Made by a program: the position numbers and the translations under genes. From contig CAWCUZ010000002.1 in assembly GCA_963798795.1 (NCBI GenBank), positions 124,001-188,000 on the forward strand: 64,000 bases of DNA, in the 5' to 3' direction. Shown piece after piece: positions 56,766 through 64,000 of the stretch (the first letter of the stretch is position 1; each line of letters opens with the position of its first letter). Below the pieces are notes generated by a model that saw only the letters and a list, made by a program, of their open reading frames with translations, was not told the DNA's origin and did no database searches. Origin of the DNA: CAWCUZ01 sp963798795 (lineage in GTDB: Bacteria > Acidobacteriota > Vicinamibacteria > Vicinamibacterales > SCN-69-37).

Positions 56766-58104
56766 AGACGCCCGACCACGCCTCGAACTCGCGCGCGCCG
56801 AGCTCGCTCGGCGCGTAGAACGTCAGGTACGTGAGCGAGTCGTAGCGCACGAACTTCTGCTCGGCGGGGTCGCGGATCGCCAGGTCGTAGTAGGAATGCC
56901 ACGTGCCCGAGTTGAAGTAGATCTGGCTCGTCTCGTAGCAGGTCCCGCACTCGAGGTCGAGCGGCACGATCTCGTGCTGGTGCGTGTGGCCGTAGACGAA
57001 ATACCGCGCCGTCTTCTGCGTGAACGCGGGCTCCCGGAGGGCGTGGCTCGCGAACGAGTGCTCCACCTGCCACATGTGGCTGCGGACCCACTCGAGGACG
57101 TCGTGGATCGTGCCGAACGACGCGCGCCTGGTCACCGTCACGAGCAGCCGCATGGCGTCGACCATGTTGAACACGAAGCCTTTCCTGCACTCCTGCACGA
57201 ACGGCAGGTCCAGGAACTCGGCGGCGATCTCGTCCCAGACCCGCTTGAGCTCGTCCTCGAGCGCGGCGGAGCCGGCGTGCTGCCGGATCTGGCCGCCGAT
57301 CCAGAGCGGCGTGGCGAGGGCGGGCCGGATGTTCGTGATGCGGCGGAGGCTGTCGACGATGGCGGCCGGCAGTTCGGCACCGAAGCGACGCTGCACCTCC
57401 ACCGGAAAGCGGTTGCAGACGGCCATCGTGAAGGCATCGCCGAGGGTCGCGTGGTTCCGGCCGCGGTCCGGATCGAAGTTGAACCGGTCGAAGTGGTCAC
57501 CGTGCCGCGCCATCAGCCGGTGCCGCGCGAACAACTCCATCAGATGCGGCGCCTCTTCCGGATTGTGCGGGAACGGCCCGGGATCGTTGGCCAGCCCCAG
57601 GGTCTCGATCACCTCCTGCCGGATCCGATCGAACGGCGCGCCCGGCAGGCGGTAGTACCAGTCGTGGTTGCCGACCATGTAGTGGAGCCGCACCTTGATC
57701 GGGATCCGCTCCTGGCTGCGCGGGTCCGGGCTCAGATAGACCATCCGCCCCGTCGCGCACCCGCGGAGGACGTAGAGCGCGTCGCGGTTCGTCTCGAGCA
57801 CGGCGCGCGTCACCGCCGCCAGCTTCGCCGCGAACCGCGGATCGGCCGGGTCGCTCCAGGGACGGACGTCGCCGGCGCCGGCGGGCGCCGTATCGAGCCA
57901 GCGGGTGGAATGCAGCGGGTCGATGATGTCGCCCATCAGGACGACGTCGAGGTCGGTGATCGGCCGGAACGTGCCGTCGTCACGGAGCGATGCGAGATGG
58001 GCGGTCTCGCGCAGGCGGCGCGCAAAGAGGTGGAAGGCGCTGGCCGGAATCGGTGCGGCGGTGGTGCCGTCTCCCAGATGGAGGTCGCTGGCGATGACGA
58101 GCAT
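56758..58104 (-). CDS. Calcineurin-like metallophosphoesterase
   Basis: 448 residues. The binuclear metal motifs are complete: ASDLHLGDG (D-x-H), VLMGDIIDP (GD), YMVGNHDWYY (GNHD), and VYGHTHQHEIVPLDLECGTC (GHTH). The long central insert between GNHD and GHTH (about 200 residues) is not recognised and distinguishes it from LpxH (about 240 residues). There is no signal peptide, so it acts in the cytosol. It starts 8 bases after the trypsin-like gene and overlaps the SDR gene. The substrate could be a nucleotide-lipid or cyclic nucleotide. Confidence 0.88.
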   Translation of the reverse strand: MLVIASDLHLGDGTTAAPIPASAFHLFARRLRETAHLASLRDDGTFRPITDLDVVLMGDIIDPLHSTRWLDTAPAGAGDVRPWSDPADPRFAAKLAAVTRAVLETNRDALYVLRGCATGRMVYLSPDPRSQERIPIKVRLHYMVGNHDWYYRLPGAPFDRIRQEVIETLGLANDPGPFPHNPEEAPHLMELFARHRLMARHGDHFDRFNFDPDRGRNHATLGDAFTMAVCNRFPVEVQRRFGAELPAAIVDSLRRITNIRPALATPLWIGGQIRQHAGSAALEDELKRVWDEIAAEFLDLPFVQECRKGFVFNMVDAMRLLVTVTRRASFGTIHDVLEWVRSHMWQVEHSFASHALREPAFTQKTARYFVYGHTHQHEIVPLDLECGTCYETSQIYFNSGTWHSYYDLAIRDPAEQKFVRYDSLTYLTFYAPSELGAREFEAWSGVYA

Positions 58105-58112
58105 GGCGCCGC

Positions 58113-59513
58113 TCAGCGCATCAGGATCTGGATGCGCCCCATGTCGGCCGCGATGGTCGCGACGGGATCGAGCGTGGCCTCGAAGTCCCGGAAGCCTTCC
58201 TTCAGCACGGCGAGGTTCAGCTTCGTGCCGCGGGGTGCGGCCAGGAACACGAATCCGTCATCCGCCGAGGTATCGATGTCGTAGAAGAACTCGCCCCGAT
58301 CGTACGCCTGGACGTCGGGAGACATCGCGGAAATGTCGACTGTCATGTCGCGATAGGCGCGGACCTGCGCGACCTTCAGCTTGAGGGCGTCGGCGACATC
58401 CGCTTCCGAATCGCCGCGCTTGAGCGCCTTCTGCACCTTGAGCACGGTGCGGACCTCGTCGATCGTGAGATAGAGGTCCTTGATCTGCTCCAGCGTGCGA
58501 TCCGCCCGGAAGACGACGACCGTCGCGCCGGTCACCGCCAGCTTGGACTGCCCGGACACGATGCGGCCGCCCAGGTAGCTGTTCACCCGGCCGTCGTCGG
58601 TGTTGTAGGCGTTCTCGACCCAATCCTTCTGCAGGTTCGGGACGTCGAGGCCGTAGTGAAGATAGGCGTACGCGAACACCTGCGCCGCCCAGGTGATCGG
58701 GTGCAGGTAGCCGAAGTCGGACCCCTTCTCGCTCTTGAGCGAGACGCGCGTCGGGATGGCGACGAGCTTGCCGTCGTAGAGCGCCGCGCCGCCGCTGTTG
58801 CCGCCGGCGATCTGGGCGCTCGTCTTGATCGACCCATCGATGGCCGCCGGCACGTCGAACGTGAAGCCCTGGAACGGACCGCTGCTCGGATTGATGCTGC
58901 GCCCGCCCTTCCCGGGGTAGCCGAACACGGTCAGCGGCGCGAGCACCGGAATGGTGTACGGATTGCCGATGGGCGTGTAGGCAAAGTCGTGGCGCTTGAT
59001 CGGATCGCCGGTCCGCAGATCCGTCGCGATGCGGACCAGCGCGATGTCGCGGTCCTGCACCCAGTCCACCGGTTCGGCCACGTACTTGTCCACCACCGGT
59101 GACAGTGGATTGCGCGGATCCACTTCGCCAACGAGCATCCGCGAGGGCGTGAACTTCGTGAGGGTGTGGTCGGCGTCGTCGTACTCGAGGTCGCTGTTCA
59201 GCAGGTCTGCGAGCACGTGGTAGTTCGTCACGATCAGGCCGTCGGGTGTGACGATGGTGCCGGAACCGATGACGTACTCGCCGCGCTCGCGATTCACGAG
59301 CGTGCCGTAATCGGTGACGATGTCGTTCTTGATGACCGGGTCCTTGTAGACCTCGACAAGGCCGTTGATGCCCAGGCGCACGTACGGCCGCATGTCCATC
59401 TGCTGCGGCTGGGGCGGCGCCGACGCCGGGGCCAGCCGCGCCGAGAGGGGCAGCGTCATCAGCACCAGTGCGGCGGCAACGACGGCGGGACGGGGACGCA
59501 GGACATTCCGCAT
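58113..59513 (-). CDS. Exported trypsin-like serine protease
   Basis: 466 residues with a signal peptide (VVAAALVLMTLPLSARLAPA). The S1 triad is visible: His in LIVTNYHVLADLL, Asp in VQDRDIALVRIATD and Ser in IAGGNSGGAALYDGK. There is no PDZ domain, unlike DegP; the C-terminal 130 residues form an unrecognised domain (TVVVFRADRTLEQIKDLY onward, ending with FFYDIDTSADDGFVFLAAP). It lies 18 bases downstream of the PrsW-like gene and 8 bases upstream of the metallophosphoesterase gene. It probably works in the periplasm in envelope quality control or signalling. Confidence 0.9.
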   Translation of the reverse strand: MRNVLRPRPAVVAAALVLMTLPLSARLAPASAPPQPQQMDMRPYVRLGINGLVEVYKDPVIKNDIVTDYGTLVNRERGEYVIGSGTIVTPDGLIVTNYHVLADLLNSDLEYDDADHTLTKFTPSRMLVGEVDPRNPLSPVVDKYVAEPVDWVQDRDIALVRIATDLRTGDPIKRHDFAYTPIGNPYTIPVLAPLTVFGYPGKGGRSINPSSGPFQGFTFDVPAAIDGSIKTSAQIAGGNSGGAALYDGKLVAIPTRVSLKSEKGSDFGYLHPITWAAQVFAYAYLHYGLDVPNLQKDWVENAYNTDDGRVNSYLGGRIVSGQSKLAVTGATVVVFRADRTLEQIKDLYLTIDEVRTVLKVQKALKRGDSEADVADALKLKVAQVRAYRDMTVDISAMSPDVQAYDRGEFFYDIDTSADDGFVFLAAPRGTKLNLAVLKEGFRDFEATLDPVATIAADMGRIQILMR

Positions 59514-59531
59514 GGCGCTCCTCGCGTGAAC

Positions 59532-60948
59532 TCAGTGGTGTGGCCAGGTGACCGTCGACAGCAGGTCCTCGTAGAACCGCGCGTCCCGATCGAAGCTGCC
59601 CGGGTCGGCGTCGAACGAGAGCGCGAAGGTCTCCGCGTCGGACGGGACGACGTCGGTGTAGGCCCAGCGCATCCGCGGCAGCTCGCGCGAACGGGCCGGC
59701 GGGTCGATCTGGTAGGCGTAGCGCAGGCGCACGCCCCGGCGGCCGCCGACGGTAACGTCGGTGAGCGTCAGGCCGATCGGATCCGGGGTCGTGAGGAACA
59801 CGAGCGGATCCAGCCGATCGAGCGCGACCGTCCCGGGGCGCGCCTGTACGGCCACCGTCGATCCGGCGGGCGTCCGCGCGGTGAAGATCAGCGGCAGGCC
59901 CGCGGACCCGTGGGTCGTGAACGCGGCCTGCGTGACGCGGCCCTCGTCGAGGCCGGGGCCGGCGACGTGCGCCGCCGCCGGGTCGTACGCGAACGCGATC
60001 GCGTGGCGTGCATCCTGGAACAGGACGGCCCGGGTGGCCGCGTGCGCCGCGACGGCCCCGGCCGCGAGCAGCACCACGCCCGCGCCGAGCGCGAGCGGAT
60101 CGAGTCGTCGTTCCGCGCGCCCGGGATGGGCGGCCGGCTCGCCGGTGATCCGGAACATCAGCGCGGTCGCCGCGCCGAGCACGAGCAGCGCGAAGACCAC
60201 CGCGGCGAGCGTGCCGGCCCAGAGCGCGTACCGCGCGCCGGCGACGAACGCGTAGTCCACGAACATCTGGTACGCGCCCACGAGCAGCGCGCCCGCGAAG
60301 ACAGCCAGCGCGTACGACCCGGCGGCGCCGCGGGGCCGGAACTTCGTCCGACCGACCAGATAGCCGACCAGCGCGCCGACGCTCGCGTAGACGAGTACGT
60401 TCATGGCCGCCGAATCAGCGATCGCGAACAGGGTGAACGTCGGGTGCAGGGCCAGGTAGGTCAGGCTCGACACGGCGGCGAACCCGCAGCCGATGAACGC
60501 GCCGTACGCCATGCCGTCGGCCGGTTCGTCGAATTCGGCGTCCGGCATGAATCCGTAGCGCACGATGGCATAGACGAGCAGGGACACGAGCGCGCCGTGG
60601 ACGCACGTGGCGGCCAGCACCAGGTCCGTCTCCGATCGGTACATCCAGTCGGAGATGTGAAAGAAGGTCTGCTCGATGGGCAGGGCGACGAGACTGGCCG
60701 CCGCCATGCCGGCCGCGAACGCCACGAGGACGTGCCCGGTCGGCTCGGGCTCGACTCGATCCTGCAGATAGAAGAAGCCGACCCAGATGACGCTCTGCAC
60801 GAACACGACGCCGACCAGGACCACGTCGCGCCAGACCCCCTGGATCGCGAGCGGGCGGTCGTGCCCGAGTGCGGTACAGGGCGGCGAGCAGCAGCACCTG
60901 AACGACCAGATTGAGTGCGCCAGTCCGCGCCAGGCGTCGTCTGCGCAT
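59532..60948 (-). CDS. PrsW-family membrane protein with degenerate active site (one frameshift)
   Basis: About 471 residues. The first half aligns by eye with PrsW proteases: YLQDRVEPEPTGHVLVAFAA at the start and EFDEPADGMAYGAFIGCGFA in the middle, with seven to nine membrane segments. In PrsW an EExxK motif, a Glu-Asn pair after GFA and a later His form the active site. Here the Glu pair is absent, GFAAVSSLTY replaces the GFAxxEN motif and the His position reads MNVLVYASVG. It may be inactive. A periplasmic-like C-terminal domain of about 170 residues follows. One base error at about 60864 splits the N-terminus (MRRRRLARTGALNLVVQ). Confidence 0.68.
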
Positions 60949-61098
60949 GGGACCTCCGGGAACGGCGCCTATTCTATCCGCAGGCCGTGGCCGACGGGTG
61001 ACTCCTCGTCGGCCGCCCGTCCTGGGGTGGCCGCCGCGTTGCCCGGTGCCGCGCCTTGGAGTATGTTCGCCGGCGACAGCGGCCGGCGCCTGCCCTCC

Positions 61099-63115
61099 AT
61101 GGAAGAGTCGTTCTCCTTCGCGGTCCTGGCGCACATCGCGGCGGAAGCCCTGCTCGCCAGCCTGGCCTTCGTCGGCGGGCATCTCGTGTACCGGCTGCGG
61201 CGATTGGCCCAGCAGCACGCAGCGGCCCACGCTGCGGCCCTGGCCCCGGCCATGACGCCGCCGCAAGAACCGGCCGTGACCGTTTTTCCGGCGGGCGCCT
61301 CGATTGCCCAGCGGCGCGGCCTCCTGGAGTCCCAACGCGACGCCGCGGCGCGCGCCGCGGTCGACGCGCGCCGGAGCGGCGACGACGACCGCGACGCCGA
61401 GCGACGAGCGGCCGAGATCGAAGGCAATCTGCGAAGCCTGTGCTTCGTGGCGCCGCAGGACGTCCTCGACGGCCGGTTCACGCTGTTGCAGCCGATCGGC
61501 AAGGGCCGCATCTCGCAAGTGTGGAAGGCGTACGATTCGGCAGGAAGATCGGACGGTCGCGGTCAAGATTCTCCGCTACGGCTGCGCCCAGGATTCGTCG
61601 ATCCGGCACCGGTTCTTCCGCGGCGCGGCCATCATGCGCCGCCTGCGCTCGGCGGGCGTACCAGGCGTGCAGCATGCGGCCGGCCAGACGGCAGGCAGCT
61701 CCGATGACGGCCTCGCCTACTACGTGATGGACTTCGTCGAGGGGCGCGGTCTGGACGCCTACGTGGCCGACGTGCTGGCGAAGTGTCGCGGCGTGGCGGA
61801 GCGGCGCGACGCCAAGCGGCAGATCGTCGAGCACCTCGTGCGCCTCGGGCAGAGCGTGGTGGAAGCGCACCTGCACGGCATCGTCCACCGTGACATCAAA
61901 CCGAGCAATGTCGTCGCGGGAGACGATGGCACGCTGTCGCTCGTGGATTTCGATTCGGCGACGCGATTGATCGACGGCGACGATCTCGATCGGGAGGTGG
62001 GCACGTTCGGGTTCTCGGCGCCGGAGGTACTCGCCGGGGAAGCGCGGCACAGCGTGGCGGCCGACGTGTTCAGTTTGGCGCGCGTCGTCATGTTCGTCTG
62101 GTCCGGCGGCCCCCTCCCGGATCTGTACGCGGCCGACTCCGACAGCCTGATCGACGAACTGGACTGTGGACCCGCGCTCAAGACGCTGCTGCGCCGGGCC
62201 ACGGCCTCGTCGCCGGGCGCCCGGCCGGCCACGTTGCAGGCGCTGCTCGACGATCTGGACGAGGCTCTTCGCGAGGAGGCGGAGCCCGGACGGATCCGCG
62301 ATGCGCTCCGGCTCGTGCGCCAGGACCGGTACCGGGCGTTCGAAACGCTGCGGCACGGGTTCTACGGCACGCTGGCGGTGATGGTGATCGCCCGGCCGCT
62401 CGCCGTCGCCTTGCGGAGCTGGTGGCCGTCCTGGCAGCCGGTGTACCTGAGCGATCGCGTGTTCGTCGCGGTGTTTCACGGCATCGTCGGAAGCGCGGTC
62501 TGGAGCCTGCTCATCACGGCCGCGTTCCTGGCCTACGCGGTCGTCTGGCACCGCGAGGATCGACAGGGCGCCTTGCGCGCGATGCTGCTGTGCGCGGTGG
62601 CCGGAGGTCTGGGCGGGGTGCTGGTTTCGTGTGCCGGTGTGCTCGTCACCAACGCCGCGACGCTGGTCGAGTTCGGGTGGATTCTGCCCGTCACGCCCGA
62701 CGACGCCGTGTCGCGCCTGTCGGCCGCGATGGTGCAGACCCGGATGTTCTGGAGCTTCCCCGTCACGGGCCTCTTCACGGGAGCGGGACTGGGGCTGTTC
62801 CTCAACCAGCGCGTGAACGAGCTCGTCGCGCGCGGCGCGCCCGGTGTCCTGCCGGTGCCGATCAAGCGGCTGCGGCCCAACGACAACGCGCTCGGCTGGT
62901 CGCTCGCGTTCGTCCTGCGCCAGCCGCGGACGTTCGTCTGGCTCCTGCTTCCGGTGGTGGCGCCCGTCTGGATCATGCTGGTGCTGCGGCCGGACCTGTG
63001 GAGCCAGCCGGCACGCCTGATGGCGAGCGTCGGCGAGGGCCTGGTGCATGCTGCGGGCGCGGTGGGGCTGGCCACCGGCTTTTTCCTTGGCGTCGCCAGA
63101 CCGCCCCGACCGTGA
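61099..63115 (+). CDS. Membrane Ser/Thr protein kinase with C-terminal membrane domain (one frameshift)
   Basis: About 671 residues. An N-terminal membrane segment (FAVLAHIAAEALLASLAFVG) and a charged Ala/Arg-rich linker precede the kinase domain: LLQPIGKGRISQVWKAYD, VAVKILRYG (Lys), MDFVEGRGLD, GIVHRDIKPSNVV and, in place of DFG, VDFDSATRL, then VGTFGFSAPEV. The last 250 residues carry about five membrane segments (GSAVWSLLITAAFLAYAVVW, LLPVVAPVWIMLVL) of no known family. A base error at about 61540 splits the Gly-loop from the Lys. ATG 61099 is used; an in-frame ATG at 61063 is possible. Its stop overlaps the patatin GTG (GTGA). Confidence 0.8.
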
Positions 63116-64000
63116 CCGACCTTGGCCTCGTCGGCCGCAACCCGGAGCGGGTGTTCGACCTGCTGCGTGAACGGGAGGCGCACGGCCGCTCCGCCGGCGG
63201 TCCCGGGCGCAAGCTCGGCCTGGTCGTCGAAGGCGGCGGGATGCGCGCCGTGCTGTCCGCCGGCAGTCTGCTGGCGGTCGACCTGCTCGGCTTTCGTGCC
63301 TGTTTCGACGAAGTCTTCGCCGTGTCCGCGGGCGGAGTGAACGCCGCCTACTTCCTGTCGAGACAGGGCCTGATTGGCATCTCGGTGTACTTCGACTGCA
63401 TCAGCAATCGCCGCTTCTTCAATCCGCTCCGGCTCTGGAAGATCGTCGATGTGGACTTCGTGTACGACCACGTCGTGACGCGGCTCAAGCCGCTCGACGA
63501 AGCGGCGATCCGGCGGTCCGGCACGCCCCTGTGGCTCGGCGTCACCGACGCGGTGACCGGACGCGGCGCATTCGTCGACGCGGCGACGGCCGACGTGCCC
63601 ATCCGCAGGCTGCTCAAAGCCACGAGCGCGCTCCCCGTGCTCTACAACCGCACGGTCGCCATCAACGGCGCGCGGTACGTCGACGGCGGCACGTCCAATC
63701 CGCTCCCGATCTCCCACGCGATCGCCAGGGGCTGCACGGACCTGCTGGTGCTCTCCTCGAAGCCCGCCGGCTTCGTCACGCCGCGGCTGTCGCCGGGCGA
63801 GCGGCTCGCCCTGCGCGTGATGACCGGCCTGCGGTTCCCGCGGCTGGTGGACGCCTGCCTGGCCGCGCCGTCGCGCGAGAACCGTGAGCGTCGACTGGCG
63901 GCGGGCGCGGATCCGGACGGCACGGTGAACATCGCGACGATCTGTCCGCTCACGCTCGAGTCGGACGTCGAACGCACGACGATCGACCGCGGGCGACTGG
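63112..64000 (+). CDS. Patatin-like phospholipase, 3' end outside the window
   Basis: At least 296 residues visible. The start is GTG at 63112 inside the kinase stop codon (VTDLGLVGRNPERVFDLL). The patatin core is clear: oxyanion motif VEGGGMRAVLSAG, nucleophile region VFAVSAGGVNAAYF (AxSxG rather than the usual GxSxG) and the catalytic Asp in YVDGGTSNPLPI. The family hydrolyses acyl esters of phospholipids, as in RssA- or YjjU-type bacterial proteins. Translational coupling to a membrane kinase is unusual and suggests joint control of membrane lipid turnover. The C-terminal part lies beyond the edge. Confidence 0.88.
   Translation, partial: MTDLGLVGRNPERVFDLLREREAHGRSAGGPGRKLGLVVEGGGMRAVLSAGSLLAVDLLGFRACFDEVFAVSAGGVNAAYFLSRQGLIGISVYFDCISNRRFFNPLRLWKIVDVDFVYDHVVTRLKPLDEAAIRRSGTPLWLGVTDAVTGRGAFVDAATADVPIRRLLKATSALPVLYNRTVAINGARYVDGGTSNPLPISHAIARGCTDLLVLSSKPAGFVTPRLSPGERLALRVMTGLRFPRLVDACLAAPSRENRERRLAAGADPDGTVNIATICPLTLESDVERTTIDRGRL

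Overview
The window is high-GC bacterial chromosome, dense with genes on both strands. Several features point to Acidobacteriota, most likely the Vicinamibacteria lineage. These are a PadR regulator paired with an orphan MacB/FtsX-type permease of about 890 residues, a serine/threonine kinase fused to a TolB-like propeller, an exported creatininase and M28 peptidases with Gly/Arg-rich linkers, a CarD regulator and a bifunctional homocysteine methyltransferase/MTHFR. The lineage call is inference from gene content. I see no phage, insertion sequence, CRISPR array or rRNA.

Region by region: 1-9.8 kb is a phosphate, polyphosphate and glycogen block (phoR, pit, a DUF47 gene, phoB, glgC, sixA, a CHAD gene, ppx, pstB, phoU). 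Direct repeats with an 11-bp period, resembling Pho boxes, sit in three of its intergenic gaps. 9.9-12.4 kb holds yacG, citrate synthase and an M28/glutaminyl-cyclase-like peptidase. 12.4-16.7 kb holds a LeuA-like enzyme, an FHA-GAF-PP2C phosphatase with small partners, and a rhomboid protease. 16.7-20.2 kb encodes an exported TPR metallopeptidase and a caspase-like protein. 20.3-24 kb is a ketosynthase/FAD enzyme/methyltransferase cluster. 24.1-31.2 kb holds a glycosyltransferase, a phospholipid-methyltransferase-like enzyme, the homocysteine methyltransferase/MTHFR, nuoI, a LytS/LytT-type two-component pair and signal peptidase I. 31.4-36.7 kb is a minus-strand run carD, plsC, rex, moaC, 2-hydroxyacid dehydrogenase, acyl-CoA ligase. 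37-45.5 kb holds exported hydrolases, tRNA-Leu(CAA) and a receptor-like kinase. 45.8-53.4 kb holds an ankyrin protein, padR-permease, a GIY-YIG protein and a conserved protein of unknown role. 53.5-64 kb combines an alpha-oxoamine synthase, a tightly packed six-gene minus-strand operon (PrsW-like, trypsin-like, metallophosphoesterase, SDR, nucleotidyltransferase, PAP2) and a divergent kinase-patatin pair.

Many genes, including housekeeping genes such as citrate synthase, metF and nuoI, are broken by single-base indels. These cluster in tracts (about 8-12, 25-31 and 33-40 kb) and are nearly absent from 12.4-24.9 and 40.4-60.8 kb. I treat them as consensus errors and give the reconstructed gene extents.

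The most distinctive findings are two arrays of the same G-rich heptamer (GGTGCGG) placed just 5' of genes, with four-G runs at regular 3-base spacing. Next come the putative Pho-box set that ties glycogen synthesis to polyphosphate turnover, and the lipid/envelope locus at the right end, which contains an apparently inactive PrsW homologue.
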